A stretch of DNA of 64,000 nt from Heterobilharzia americana (Eukaryota; Platyhelminthes; Trematoda; Strigeidida; Schistosomatidae): contig CALYCZ020000349.1 of assembly GCA_944470555.2 (NCBI GenBank), positions 62,001 to 126,000 on the forward strand, written 5' to 3'. Position numbers and translations under genes: made by a program. Shown here in pieces: positions 1-12,705 of the stretch. Below the pieces are notes generated by a model. That model was given only the letters and a program-made list of their open reading frames with translations, ran no database searches and had not been told where the DNA came from. Positions within the stretch are counted from its first letter, which is position 1. Every line of letters begins with the position of its first letter.

Positions 1-1890
1 CAGAACAGGCTGCAAGTAGGAAAGGCAGAGACTTGACAACATTGTATCAAATAACCAGGTTGCTATCTGGGAAGAGATCAACACACATGAAACCATTAAA
101 AGATAATGAAGGGAATCATATTAACGAAGAAGAGAAACAAAGGAAAGGATGGGCTGACCACTTCGAAAAGATCTTGAATCGACCACCACCTGCACTTCGT
201 CCAGAAATACCACCTGCGGGCACAGAACTACAAGTGGACAAGAATCCTCCAACAAAAGTGGAAGTTCTGAATGCCATAAGGCTACTGAAATGCGGGAAAG
301 CAGCAGGACCAGATGGAATAGTGCCACAAGCACTGAGAGCAGACGCGGGGAAAACAGCGGACATGCTCACACCACTATTGCAGAAGGTGTGGAAGGAAGG
401 GAAGGTACCTGCCTATTGATTGGAAGAAGGGCCACCTTGTCAAACTCCAGAAGGAGGGAGACCTCGGTGTTTGCAAGGACTGGCGTGAAATCACGCTCCT
501 ATCCACCCCAAGCAAAATATTATGCCGCATCATCTTCGAGAGACTAGGGGATGCGCTGGGTTCAAAAATACGACCGGAACAGGCTGGCTGGCTTCAGGAA
601 GTACAAATCATGTGCGGGCCAAATTGCAATGCTTCGCATCATTATAGGACAGAGTATAGAATGACAGTCAACTCTCTACGTCAACTTCATCGACTTTGAA
701 AAGGAGTATTTTGTCAGCTACTACTTCAACACTACGGTTTTAGTGTCACAAGCCTTTATCAATCTCATTCAACAGCTATATGAAGACGCCACATACCAAG
801 TGATTCACAATGCGAAGCTCAGTGATGTTTTTGAAGACAAGACAGGAGACAGGAGTAAGACAAGGCTGCCTACTATCACTCTTGATATTCCTGATTGTAG
901 TCGACTGCAGCATGCAAAAACAGTGAGGAGCTGTGAGAAGAGGGGGATACGCTGCACCACGGAAAAGATCCTAGAAGATTTGGATTTCACCGACGACTTG
1001 TGTCTAATATCTTGTGACACATACTCGAAGATCCACAGGCAAAAACTAACAAGTTGACAGAAGAGGTGGGGCAGGGCATGGAAGACGGGACTTTCTCCAC
1101 GTGAACGTAGAGAAGACACAAGTGATGAAGATACCCAAACAACAATAACAACAGCAACAACAACAAGCTCCAATCACCATCAACGAGAGAAACCTAAAGG
1201 AAATAGACTCCTTCAACTACCTAGGCAGCACTGTTTCAACTACAGGTGGCGGCACAGTAACAGACGAGGAAATCAAAGCCAGACAGCATCGGAAAGACAG
1301 CAAGACAGGTGTTGATTAATGTGAAACCAGTGTGGAGATCTACCCCACTGCACTATGCACAAAACGTCAACAACATCTGGATCCGGATTTTCAACATCAA
1401 CCTCAAGTCAGTGCTGCCGTATGGTTCGGAGACTCGGAGCGTTACGAAGGTGATTTGCAACAAACTGTAGACATTGATGAAGAACTGCCTACACTGACTG
1501 GTTACTGAAGATGAGATGAGATGGTTAGAATAATAAGAATGAGCGTGAAGGAACTGAGGCTGTCTGGCAAGCTGGCTGGCTGGCAACGAACCAACCAAGA
1601 AGTTATCGCTCAACAAATATGCAGAAGAGGAAAGGGAGATGGATTTGTCATGCACTGGGAAGGCCGACTGAGGACATCACTCGTCAGGTCAGTTGGTGGA
1701 GTGAAACTTCGATGGGAAGCGATGAGTTTGGCGTGTGAGATGAGGGTGACATGGAGGAGATCATGTGAGGAAGAAATGAGAGCTTGTGGGCTGTCGTGGA
1801 ACCAGGTTCAAAAGATTGCAGGGAACAGAGTGGAATGGTGACGTGCTACTGAAGCCCTATGTTCCATTAGGAACCTAAGAGAAGAACAAA
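1..1890 (+). mobile_element. RTE-clade LINE fragment, cut by window start
   Basis: Begins in the linker before the reverse transcriptase (TTLYQITRLLSGKR) and runs to the 3' end near 1,890. Visible pieces are KCGKAAGPDGI, LIQQLYEDATYQVIHN, motif C as FTDD, SVLPYGSET and VTWRRSCEEEMRACG. Many frameshifts and stops make it a dead copy. Its 3' part is duplicated at 29,357-30,090; the 5' part is not, so the shared sequence starts inside it at a CAA repeat near 1,155. Confidence 0.85.
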
Positions 1891-3165
1891 TTATATGTAA
1901 CAATAAGTTCTTCGGTTGTGTGTGACATACAGTAGAACATAGAACTAAGGAAATGAAAATGAATATTTTAAACCACTGTGACCTTGACATCATTTTTTTT
2001 ATTCAAAAAACAACCATCAAAGCCACCTCTTTAGTAACTGCCATTATACCGAATAATCTCTGATTCTCATCTCACAATTTAATCTGCACTTTTAGTTGTT
2101 TTCAAAGTTCAGAAATCATTTTTACCTTATAAGTAACCATATAAAAGAAATTGCCATAAATTGACATAAGTACAAAGATGAATATACATTTCTTTCATTA
2201 CAATACGTCTCACCAACACGTCACTTATAGTATTACAAATGATGTTGTCTGGATTCCCGTGTAGGTTTGTACCGACTTTTGTCGATCCTACTAAAAGACT
2301 GTACACTTTCGAAGACTATTCATACTCACACTTGGTAAAATCATTACTTTATGAACCAGTTCGACTGACTCATGATATATTCACCAACCCACTACCTCTC
2401 TCTAATACTGTCCAATATAAATAGTCAGTGAGTGAAGTGTAGTTTAACTGACTAGATATCAGCACACAAAACTTATCGATTTCATATGTTAGGGTGAACC
2501 TTCTCCGATAATAATCTCGGATTCAGCAAGGTTGTAATTTGGACTATAATTTTTTTCATTGTTGGATAGGTGCCAACTTTATTGAGACCAACCCTTCCTA
2601 GTTGTTGGGGAACATTCTCAAGAAATGAAGTGGTAACTGATGGTTATTCAGCAATACTTACGGGTTACAAACATATCTGAAGTTGCTAAGGTATATTTGA
2701 ACGATATCCACATCAGACAGGAAGTGACTAGCATTGGCAATGTGCTTTCGAAAATCAAAAAATCTTTTCTCACTTATAATCAATATAGCTAGCTATAGGT
2801 TGATATGGTTTGCACTATCAATCTTATCGAATTTGAATTGTCAGAATTTATCTGTTCATCGCTTCAATATTTCCTTTGTCATAATATGTTTATTATCTTT
2901 TTACAGACTTACTTCTTGAAAGGATTAATTTACTTTGTTCTGTCACTTCAGTATCAATAGTTGCTTAGCTTCTTTTCGTGTCACAGGCAGACGTTAGTGC
3001 TCATTAGTGATTTGCTTCCAGATGGATATCAGGAAGCTCTAATGAGAAGCCGTGACTTGTGAGGTCAACCAGTCGGAAGTGAAGTGGATGCTAACTGAAG
3101 ACTTTGGGTGATAGTCGTACTATGTCGCGAATTGACAGAAGTTGGAGATTGTGAACCACTGGAGA
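1891..3165. other. No gene seen (duplicated intergenic or intronic sequence, unit 0)
   Basis: AT-rich, repeated at about 30,090-31,363. Only short chance frames. If the claudin-like gene continues left, this is intron. Confidence 0.5.
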
Positions 3166-3366
3166 CCGACCCAGTGGCTGAATGGTTAACGCGTTCGCCG
3201 TGAAACCTGAAGGTCCTGAGTGCGATCCGTAGCTGGGTCGTGGGTGCGTGCTGCTGAGGAGTCCCATACTAGTTGGACGAATGAGCTAGCTGTCCAGTGC
3301 TCCCAGATTTTCAATGGTTCCCTAACTGATGTCAGTCCATGATGAATACTACTTCTAAATTAAAAA
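3166..3366 (+). mobile_element. Smalpha-type SINE with tRNA-like head and hammerhead-like core (unit 0)
   Basis: The head has a good polymerase III A box (TGGCTGAATGG) and a diverged B box (GTGCGATCC). Then follow CTGAGGA (3,254-3,260), a stem sequence TCCCATACTAGTTGGA, and GAAT (3,278-3,281) where a hammerhead ribozyme needs GAAA. The tail runs through CTGATGTCAGTCCATGATGAA to an A-rich end. The layout matches schistosome tRNA-derived SINEs with embedded hammerheads; this copy looks catalytically dead. Confidence 0.78.
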
Positions 3367-3673
3367 AATCCCCATTCATCTCAAAAATACAGAAGTATAA
3401 ATGTTATCCTAAGTATTTTGTTTACAACTATCTGACGACACTTTATCGGTCTTCTCATGGAAAGCCAAACTTGAATAACACCGCTTAATCAGTCCTAAAC
3501 GATCTGACGTTGATTTGACCAAGAGTATAAAATTATTCAATGAATTAGTATGATTAGACGAAATATGCATTTTGGATTCCACTGCTAGCCATAATCCATC
3601 AATACCATAACATTCGAGGAATGTTCCATAGTTTTGAAAGATCATGTGTTTTTTCAATAAAAAAAACACTTAC

Positions 3674-3838
3674 CAGCTAGCATAAGAAATATGCCTATAA
3701 GCAGACGCCAAAGTTGAAAACTTCTACTCTCTATATTCTTTTTATACCAGACGATGATTAATGCAAGCGCAGTGATAAAGCATACACACATGATGATTAT
3801 TCCAATAGCATGCATAGCCAGCTGAGCAAGACGTAAAT
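3674..3838 (-). CDS. Claudin-like four-TM gene, unit 0 copy: TM2/TM3 exon
   Basis: Paralogue of 31,881-32,045. The protein is identical (LAQLAMHAIG, the IIIMCVCFITALALIIVWY segment, LLIGIFLMLAG) and there is one silent change. Donor and acceptor are intact. The partner exons for the end of TM3, loop 2 and TM4 should lie left of base 1, in the part of unit 0 not shown, so whether this copy works cannot be judged here. Confidence 0.65.
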
Positions 3839-4224
3839 CTATACAAAAAAGATAATACAAAAAAAGTGTAATAAGCCTTTGTCAAGAACTAAATTGAAAT
3901 CAGTCATCTCATACAAATCATCGATTGACATACTTTGAGTGTTCATCAGTAAATTGTCTTAGAGTGGGATTTCCTAGAGGTAGAATGAGAAATCGTGACC
4001 CATGCCATCAATCAAGTCAAGTATAAAGAAAAATGACAAATTGTATCCGATGATGGCCAGCCCAAGTGAAGAACTGACATGAAGAAGTAGGAATATATGG
4101 ACCATAGGATTCCAGCTAAATGAATGGATGGTAATCCATTCTCTTTGAGACGTGATGTTTATGAGTTCTTCCTCTCCTGCACTCATAGTTGCGTACTTCT
4201 GATAATTCCCATTACTGCTATTAT

Positions 4225-4602
4225 CATTATTATTATTATTATTTGTCCCTTGGGTTCCTAGTGGAGCATAGGGTTTCACTAGCATAAAGCCATTTCACTC
4301 TCTTCACTACAGTCTTTTCAACCTGACTCCATGACTGCCCATTAAATTTCATTTCTTCCTCACACCATCTCCTCCATGTCACCCTCGCCTCGGACGCCCA
4401 ACTCATCGTTTCCTATTCGGGTTCCACTCGAGGGTCTGGCCTGTTGCGTGATATCTCCAAATAGTCTTCTCAGTGTATATCCAACCCAATCCATCCATCT
4501 TCATTGACCATCTGATTTGATCTTAACTATGGAGTGAACGTAGGCGGCAGTTGTTGATATTTGTCTGTAGTTTGTCGGAAATGGTTTTCGTAACGCGCCC
4601 TC
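4225..4602 (-). mobile_element. RTE 3' fragment with internal loss (unit 0)
   Basis: Begins with the ATT-rich tail and TGTCCCTTGGGTTCCTAGTG, runs through the VTWRRWCEEE-like region, skips the QQICR/CTGG segment, and ends near 4,602 after the RVTKTISDKLQTNINNC segment. It is present in both units (also 32,432-32,809) and sits in an intron of the claudin-like gene. Confidence 0.78.
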
Positions 4603-4668
4603 TACTATTCCCAAGGTCTTCAATGGGTCTCCAATCGATGTGAATTCTTGATAAATACTTTGTAGAGA
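4603..4668 (+). mobile_element. SINE 3' tail remnant beside an RTE fragment (unit 0)
   Basis: The TCTTCAATGGGTCTCC...GATGTGAATTC...GATAAATACT pattern aligns with the tail of the SINE at 3.2 kb. It abuts the end of the RTE fragment at 4,602. It is also at 32,810-32,875. Confidence 0.55.
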
Positions 4669-5372
4669 AGTTCATGACAAGTGAAACGTGTTCTTCAATA
4701 CTAACACAGTAGCAAGCCTTCTGCTTTATTTGTATCAATAACTTATAGAAGCTATTTCTTGTCTCTTGATAATAGAGGCAGTGTCATATGCATTTCATGT
4801 ATGGTAATATTTCTAATATCTGATACATATTTAACTGAGTCTATACTCATGAAGAAACAAACACTGTAAGGTCGAAACTAATTCAGGTATTATCTTCTGT
4901 TGTAATCTTAAAATAACAATGCTGCCTGGTTTCAAAACAACCAGTTACACTGACGAAACATAAGCTTACAGAGTATTCCTTTCAGCCTTAGTACTGCCTT
5001 TTGATCATACTGACTGTTTGATTTAATGCTAAGGACCAACAATGGAGATAGGAAGAGCAACGCTTCGTTATAAGGAATGGAATTGTCTTCCGACTATGCC
5101 TACACTCTTGTTGGCATTTGTTCAAATAAGTTTTAACGTGTGTTCAACTGTTTCTACACTGATATACTATTATCCTTTCTTTTCTATAGTAAGATTAGTA
5201 GTAAAATCATTTCATGATTGTCTACACTACTAGGAAATCTGACTTTACAGAAAACTTCAACTTTCTTCTATACAAAGTTCAAATTAGGATTATTGTGTAT
5301 CAGAAATGTGAAACTGTAATTCACCATTATGTATAGACAAAATAACAACAAGAGAATACACAAAAAACTAAC

Positions 5373-5435
5373 TTGTCATAAGACTTGAAAAGTCATCGAC
5401 CGCTAAATTTGGATCCCGATACTGACATGTGTTAT
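5373..5435 (-). CDS. Claudin-like four-TM gene, unit 0 copy: extracellular loop 1 exon, second part
   Basis: Identical to the 63-bp exon at 33,580-33,642, with acceptor and donor kept. It lies about 300 bp left of the 5,727 deletion scar, which spared it. Confidence 0.6.
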
Positions 5436-5727
5436 CTGTGTAATCAATAAAAATGATGGTATAAGTAATAACAAAAATTTAAAGGTAAGCATAATATGTA
5501 TTATATTCACATTAAATTATGTTATAATCATACTCAGTAAAATTCTATACAGCGTTTGGATACATGAGAATTGAGTTCAGAGTCAATATTTTATATCATA
5601 TTTTTTTCATCAATAATAAAATTAATAATTATCATTGATCCATCAAATTAATGCTGGATTATAAGAAGAAATACCACTTTCATTTTCTGGTTGTTGAACT
5701 CAGAAGGAAAAGAGATCTCTGTCTTCT

Positions 5728-5949
5728 TCAGGTCAGTTGGTGGAGTGGAACTTCGATTGGAAGCGATGAGTTTGGCGTGTGAGATGAGGGTGACATGGAG
5801 GAGATCATGTGAGGAGGGAATGAGAGCTTGTGGGCACTCATGGAGCGAGGTTCAAAAGATTGCAGGAAACAGAGTGGAATGGAGGCGTGCTACTGCAGCC
5901 CTTTGTTCGATTAGGAACCTAAGGGATAAATAATAATTATTATTATTAT
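5728..5949 (+). pseudogene. RTE 3' end left by a unit 0 deletion
   Basis: The last 0.2 kb of the RTE that is longer at 35,247-36,320 in unit 1. Left of 5,727 the sequence jumps to what corresponds to 33,933 in unit 1. The right-hand target-site copy and tail survive; the left-hand copy and the 5' part do not. Confidence 0.85.
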
Positions 5950-8000
5950 ATGCAATATCTGCAGTCAAAACATTATGTGATGAAGTGTTCTACCGCGTCT
6001 TTGCTACCATAAGTTATGCATAAATATGAAGCGAAAACTACATTTCTGTTTATCAAAGAAGGATTATAGTCTAATTTCGAAATTAACTGAATGGAATTAT
6101 TATTTCTCATCTTAACTGGACATCAGTTGGAATATCTTGGTTTGTCTACTCATGATAAGTTCATGGCTTAAAATATGAGATTCATGTTTGAATAATGAGT
6201 GTTCTTGTTGATCACCTGAAGCTATAAATCACTTGAACAAATCACTAACAGTGGTTCTCATAGATGAAACCAATTCAAATCTTCACCATATCCTGAAACA
6301 CTTATCACTACTACATATGCATTAATAGTCTCTGTATTATATTATAAATGTTTTGACAGATGAACTTCATCTTCAGTTGCCATTCAAAGATGAAGTCATT
6401 CACATTACTCAACACTACAATGAGTGAGTTATGGGATTTTTAACTTAGTAGTAACGATCAGCAGAATTCGATCATCATGACAGATTGACACTGTGTACTA
6501 AGCAATGATCAGGTAATGTATATGTCATCTAGTCAAGCAGAAGGGTAATCGTTACTTCACTAGTTTAGCTGTAAAGTTTCTGATCGTAGCACTGAGTACT
6601 GAAGGTTCATATAACCAAGGGGAAATGAATTCCATTGAAGCTGTTGACGAATGCTAAGATACAAGAAACACAGGTTCACAGCATCTAGCCAATATTCTCT
6701 AAACACCTGATACCAGTGCTCAAGTAAGTAACTCCATAAGTGAGTCATATACCGTCAAACCTTCGGGAGATTATCAGTCTCATTAAGGTTGCAGATACTG
6801 CTTAATCATGAGTTATAACAAACCCTAAATGGTGGAAGATCAGGACTTCCTGACCACTAATTCCTAACATTTGGAATACTTCTTCAAGCTTAAAAAGTAT
6901 TTTTCAAAACAGAACCTGGAAAAAGCACATTCAATAATCAGTGTTCATATCTTTCTCCACCTACTCTTAAATGCTAAACTTCACTGAATCTAGATTATTA
7001 TATCCTGATCATTACATCTTAACTTAATCTCGGTGAGTTTTATTATCAGATTATTAAAGAGACATGAATGTGGGGTCAGAGAAATAGGTGAGAACATCTA
7101 GACTTGTCACACCATCACTCTCACTAGACTTATGTAGAAAATAACATTATACCGTGCAGTAGTCGTAGACATGACTCTCATGGAGTCGCTTGCTCTATGA
7201 ACAACTATCTACAGAATTGTATTGCATATATAAATCAGTTACTCATCAGTTTACACCTTAGTTGATTTTTAAGGCTAAGCATCTAAATAAACTACCACAT
7301 CAAGATTCTGTTTAAGTGGATAATTAAAAGTTGAAGGAAACAATAATTGACTTCGATGTTTGGTAAACACTAGTGCATAGACTAACTGTCAATTTTCAAT
7401 AAATCTCTAGATAACAATATGAAATTCTGTTTAAAAGTGATAATGAAAGTTGTGTCGATGACAGACATTTAGCCAGGTGGTCTACAGTTCCAAAAGATGT
7501 GTGTCCTAAACATCCAGGCTTCCTGTCAGCTGCCTCCAACCAACTAAAACACTAGATCTCTGTCACCATGTCATATCAACCGAAAAGGGATAAACTTGAA
7601 TCTCAAATGAATGTCATTGGTCATATTATTTTATGTATTTTGAAAGTCAACTTACTTATTACTTAGATAGTAACATAATTGCATAGTTCAATTAAGGAGC
7701 TTTCGAATTAGTCCTCAACCATTTATTTATGATTTATATTACGGAAATAATTGCTTGTTGAATGTAAATAAATTATGGTGCTTTGTAGTCAGTTAATTTG
7801 TATGCACACATGAATCAGATCAACTGAAGCGTACAGACAACAAGCACTAGATTTTGTGTTGTGTTTTACGAAGTTGCACGAGAGGACTAGAATGGCATGA
7901 CTCATCGTATAGGTGAATTGAGTAAACGAAACTGGGTAAGTATATTGAAAACTAAGACTGAATTGACAGAATCATATGAATCAGAAAATCATAACTAGAT
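5950..8000. other. No gene seen; intron of the claudin-like gene copy (unit 0)
   Basis: Lies between the exons at 5,373 and 16,229. Repeated at 36,334-38,376 with about 0.25% difference. Short chance frames only; near 7,526 is a CTTCCTGTC...CTCCAACCAACTAA motif also seen at 29.2 kb. Confidence 0.5.
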
Positions 8001-8070
8001 GATCCAGTGACTAAATGGTTAACGTGTTCACCGTAAACCTGAAGATTCTCAGTTCGAATTATAACAAATA
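8001..8070 (+). mobile_element. SINE tRNA-like head only (unit 0)
   Basis: GATCCAGTGACTAAATGG, TTAACGTG, then AACCTGAAGATTCTCAG and TTCGAATT: the A box and B box of the SINE head with no ribozyme or tail after it. A partner is at 38,377-38,446. Confidence 0.6.
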
Positions 8071-8284
8071 GTCGAAGCGGTTAACTCAGAAATAAAGCAA
8101 ATGATTTACATCATTGTTTCATGAAATACTTCCTTACGTTATGCAAAGTTCAAAGTCGTTATTTAAGACCAATTATCCAATGACAGTTTCACTAAGTGAA
8201 TAATTACGAAATATATGTTAATATATGAAATATGAGATCACTTGGAATTAGTGTGGCTCATAGACCAATAAATTCCCTCTAAAC

Positions 8285-8690
8285 TCTACTCTATTATCCA
8301 GATTAAAGGATGCAATAGTTGAAGAAGACAAACTGAGTATCCTTTACAAAATCAACTGTGATAACTTCAGTCAACACTACATTGGACAAAGTGACCGCCC
8401 TCTTCGCCTTCGTCATTTACATGAACACCAATTGGCTATTAAACACCACAACATTTCATCACTCATTTCAATTCATGTGGATAACAACTATGGATATGAA
8501 TTCATTTTCCACAATGTATGAATTTTGGATGGAGAGAGGAAACACAAAGAATGTCAGGGTATTCCTAGAAGCTTGGCATTCACGTCAGTCAGCAATCAAT
8601 AAATGCATAGACATAGATCCAACCTATCAACCAGTGAGAAAGATAATATACCTCAGAGAGGTTAGAGGTGAAGCAGAGGAATAGCCAACA
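8285..8690 (+). pseudogene. Penelope-like element: GIY-YIG domain remnant (unit 0)
   Basis: Plus-strand reading with frame changes: SRLKDAIVEEDKLSILYKIN, CDNFSQHYIGQSDRPLRLR, HLHEHQLAIKHHNISSLISI, then FLEAWHSRQSAINKCIDIDP and YQPVRKI. The YIGQ core and the LEAWHS...N..IDI signature suit the C-terminal GIY-YIG nuclease of Penelope-like retroelements. No reverse transcriptase is attached. A partner is at 38,661-39,057. Confidence 0.7.
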
Positions 8691-9789
8691 GGAAAATCTA
8701 TACAGTCAGTCAATGACACAACAATCAAAGGGAATAACCAATCACAAATCACTTCATCAGAGCAAGCTACTTAAATTACTCACGAAGAGATACTGACAGT
8801 ATACTTCATACTGAAGTTAGTACTGTGGATGATGTCGTCTAGCAAGATGACGAAAACTTGACGATTAAACAACTCAGCTCAGAGAACACAATACAACCAT
8901 GACTCATCTTGTGTTGAACAAAGACAGTAAAAGTACAACACAACAGTCATTTCGTATATCAGTACTATTTTTAAACACAAAAGCTGCCTAATATGATGAA
9001 GATAGATCATCAGAAGTACTTTTTAGTTTGACAAAATTTACTAGCTATATAGACATTAAATTAAAGGAGAAATAAGCTTCCGTATAATTTTATTATTTCT
9101 GTTGAGGAAACGTTATATCACTCGAAATAGGTTGAAAAATAAGCACTAATGATTAACCACTTCATTGAAGTTAACAATTTCTTAGAGATAAATGCACACT
9201 TAACCTATTTCGACTTCCAAGTCAGTACTTTATGCCTTCGTTACAAATAAGTTTATACTGGGTGATGATTGAAGGTGAAATGGAAATTCGAACCGAAGAT
9301 TTTCCGCCACTAATTGTTATAACAGTATCTGTAAAAATGATGTGCACCTGTAAATTCAGTAATCAATTTATTATTATTATTATTATTTCATTTTATTTCT
9401 TCAGCTGCAAACAGCCTACAATTCTAATGAAGTATTAGTGGTAATAGTGGCATAACATATATAGAAATAAATGAAGATTTGAAATCCACGATCAACACTA
9501 AGGTAGCGAGTCAAGGAAAAACATGATTCATAGTTACAAATCTCAGTCAAAATCGATGGCAATTCATATCTGATGACATAGAAGATTCTGGAGGTGTGGA
9601 GTTAGGGGACAACAAACGAAAATCAATGTCAAAGAAGGGACCATATACATACAAATGCCAAAATTATATACCGTTACCAAGCTAAAGAGAGCTTAATTAC
9701 AGTATATTTCTGAGTACTAGGTCAGGTTGAACATGTTTGAAAGCCGGGGCTTCCACAAACCTCAATAAATGTGTTCTTTGTTGATTGAT

Positions 9790-10790
9790 TATCCTGAAGG
9801 ATTAAGAAACGTCTACTCGATGTCCTGTTTCCATCCAGTGCCTAGAGATTGTGCTCTTAAAGACTACCATACTACCATACAGACACATATTTCTCGGAAT
9901 ATGCTCATCAAATCGAGTAGACCCCTTTTTTTCAGTCCTTCCTATGTACTTGCTTCCACAAGTACAGGTTAACTGACATACACAGCTGGAGGTGACGTGA
10001 GATGGGTATCTGTCTATTTCCAACTGTGTTATTCAGCATACTGTACTGTAAACTGAGATCAGTTTGGCAGCAGGGAAGCTCCTTCTCAGTGTAGTTTTTA
10101 TTCTTCTGTCTATTCTTTCACATGTTTCATCATCTTTGAATGCTAGGTGGAGAAAAACTGGCTTCTTCTCAACACTTGGATATTTTGTCTCTCATTAAAT
10201 TCTTTTGCATGCTTCATGATGAATTGTTTCGGATATCCATTCTCTGTAAGAACCTTCTCAATTATTCTCATTTATTCTTCTTGTTTATTTTTTGAGTATA
10301 GCGTCTTTATTCTGGTGAATAGTGTCCTGACTAAACCAAACTTATGGCTGACAGGACCAAAACTATTGTAGTAAAGGTACTGATCAATCCACGTGTCTTA
10401 CCTGGTGATAGTTTTCTCAACTGTATCATCGCATCTCTGTCATATGCTTACATCTAAAAAATTGAATCTGTCCTTATTTTCGTATTCCTTTTTAAAATTA
10501 ATATTTGAATGAGCTTGGTAAACGGTGTCGAACTACTTTGACGCAAGATTCATATGATCACAAACAATGAAAGTATCGACATACCTAAGTAATATATAGT
10601 TTCCTTGATCTCAGATTTCAGACCTGTTCGTTCGAGATGAGCCATGAATATATATCAACTAGGATAGGTCCTTGCAGTCAACCTACAGCCGCTCCATAAG
10701 TTTTCCAGTATACTTGATTAATCAGTTGAAACTGAACACTTTTTGTATAGACGAGCAGTAATTGTTTGAGTTCTGTATTTGGCAATGGTA
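9790..10790 (-). pseudogene. Penelope-like element: reverse transcriptase plus GIY-YIG remnant (unit 0)
   Basis: Minus strand, 5' to 3': SVQFQLINQVYWKTYGAAVG, LQGPILVDI, MAHLERTGLKSEIKETIYY, catalytic block LRYVDTFIVCDHMNLA, FDTVYQAHSNINFKKEYENK, FNFLDVS, and at the C-terminus CVCQLTCTCGSKYIGRTEKK with FDEHIPRNM and HWMETGH. This is the RT then GIY-YIG order of Penelope-like elements. The catalytic box reads YVDT: one Asp is gone. Unit 0 also has a TAG (near 10,536) where unit 1 has a Leu codon. Confidence 0.75.
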
Positions 10791-10949
10791 GTAGATCGGA
10801 CTGTTGAAAGATTATGTCAGTTTTGTAATCTTACTTGCTGCTTCTTTTCCCTCTGACTCTACGACCTTACCATATCGATCAATACTCTCCCAACCACTAT
10901 CATTTCCAATGAGTCTAAATATGTTTCTCCTTCTCTTCTGCTTCCATTC

Positions 10950-12705
10950 ACCCTGTTTCTTCTACTTTTCCTCGCACTTACTGTCGCTCGATTCTCTGCA
11001 CATCTTTCGCGTCTCCTCCTTACAACCAGTCCGACCAAGTGTCTGATGGCCCGACAGTTGAATAACCTATCAGCACCACAATCGGAATCCACTGAAGACC
11101 TGGAACCACTCCATGAGACCAGAAAGCGAGCTCAAAAGATATCGACTGGTTTACACTAGTTCGCAAAGGGGTATTGCCAATCGGAAAGTATTCAACCTCC
11201 TTTAACACACTCAAAATTGCGACTGGTGAGTCAGTTTTCCTTTTTCACAATAGTATGAACGGTGACAGAGAGTTGAAGTTTTGTTCAAGGAATCCGGTGC
11301 TCTTCGTACTTTATCCAATGCGAAGGTTGCAATTTACTTTCCGTCAGTGAATGACTTCATTACCTGTCTTTTATTACATACTGAAGTTCATTTTTAGCGG
11401 CTACTTATCAGGTGCACCGATACAGTGTACTGGACTTCAGATTTCCCCAAATTTTTGGTGTTCTCAGATAAAAAGAAATACTATGAACCTTGTAGTGCTA
11501 CTCAGACAAATGTGGTAGTTGCAGCTGATAAACGCAACCCGTTATGTACCCTAGCAGCATCAAGTCACAGAGAGAAGCGAAGCTGGATTTCGCGTAAAGC
11601 ATCCCGTTCTTCACTACATGTCTCGTTAAGCCAAACTACGACTGCAACTACTCCACAGTATGCCAGTCTTATACAGAAGAATGAGAAAATAATAGTACGA
11701 GCCTAATACACAGATGAGAAATAACAGCACAAGTGTGTCAGATTTCTTTATTTAATTATACTTAGGCAGCACCAAGTCCACTGTACATTGCTTTTTTTCT
11801 ACTGCTGCCCACCATTAGTTCGTTACAGTAGTCATAGTAAGTTAAACTTTAATTGTCAGAACTAGCCAGCCATTCAACCTATTTCATCGTCTAATATGAG
11901 GAAATGAATAACTGCTTGCAAAACGAACTAACAGGATTTTTCTAGGGCCTGTTTTCGACTACGTTACAAAAGCCGGTGGACCTGGAGCTTTCTGTGTAAC
12001 AAAACGGAATATTATCTCAAATGCCATCTGCAGCATCGCCTGTTGAACGAAGATGAATCAAGCTGATGCATCTATTTTGCACGAAGAGCTCCGGCCATTT
12101 TACCCTGAACTATTAGCAGATCTGCTTACAGTGATGAGGATTGCATACCAATCTTCACAGAAATCTATGACGTTCAGTATCTACGTTCCCAGGTACTCTT
12201 ATTTCGTAAAACTAATTTGACTCCGTAGCTAATTTTTATCAGCCAGTTAATCACCTGGTTTGCTGCATTTAACTGCTGTCCTGCCAGTTCACCTTCGCTC
12301 TCATAATTGGTCTTAATGTAACTGTGTAAGTCCCAGGAGAATACTGTGAGACACCCATGGAGACTCTCATCCGCACAGAACATCTCTTTTCCGAACAAAA
12401 CGTACAAATGGACTACAAAGAAAAGGGGTTATCTAAACGAGACGAACGATCTGATCGCTTGGAAAAATCAATCACCCACCGAGTGGAAATAAGATGTTTA
12501 GACACACAGGTCACCATGATGGATGCGGCGGAGAAGCTAAAAGTCTCCAGCAAATGGCTTATTGATAGTTCATTGCGAATCCAGGCACTTGAACTTGAAA
12601 TGACCCTAAGTGTAGTCGTGTGGCAGCACAGGTGTTGTCCAGTTTGGCGGCTTCGTACGCTGTTGTTTCCATCCATCCATCGCATAATCTATAAGTTACT
12701 ATGAC
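10950..12705 (+). other. Unrecognised reading frames, possibly old exons (unit 0)
   Basis: Several plus-strand stretches look more protein-like than their surroundings: LTTSPTKCLMARQLNNLSAP (about 11,030); DIDWFTLVRKGVLPIGKYST, ending at a donor-like GTGAGT (11,225); TDTVYWTSDFPKFLVFSDKK to a stop at 11,704, after an acceptor-like TTATCAG; MNQADASILHEELRPFYPEL (12,051), ending at CCCAG/GTACTC; and a charged frame from 12,357 (DYKEKGLSKRDERSDRLEKS). I recognise none of them. The splice phases I tested between the 11.2 and 11.4 kb pieces do not match. In unit 1 the 12,051 frame has a stop and the 12,357 frame has five replacements with little silent change. A dead gene or element is the likeliest reading. 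Confidence 0.3.

Noticed and set aside
3166..3250. tRNA gene
   Set aside because: The A box is good but the cloverleaf does not close and a SINE body follows. The same head recurs at 8.0, 24.3 and 53.7 kb with SINE tails or fragments.
3974..4285. 103-codon minus-strand frame with hydrophobic segment (MVHIFLLLHVSSSLGLAIIG), identical in both units
   Set aside because: It starts inside an RTE fragment, lies in an intron between two phased exons, and has no splice sites that fit. Identity is expected in the least diverged tract.
10804..11092. Hydrophobic plus frame and Arg-rich minus frame over the same bases
   Set aside because: They are mutual shadows, and neither has motif or splice support. 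A third frame here is mentioned only as a weak possible exon.
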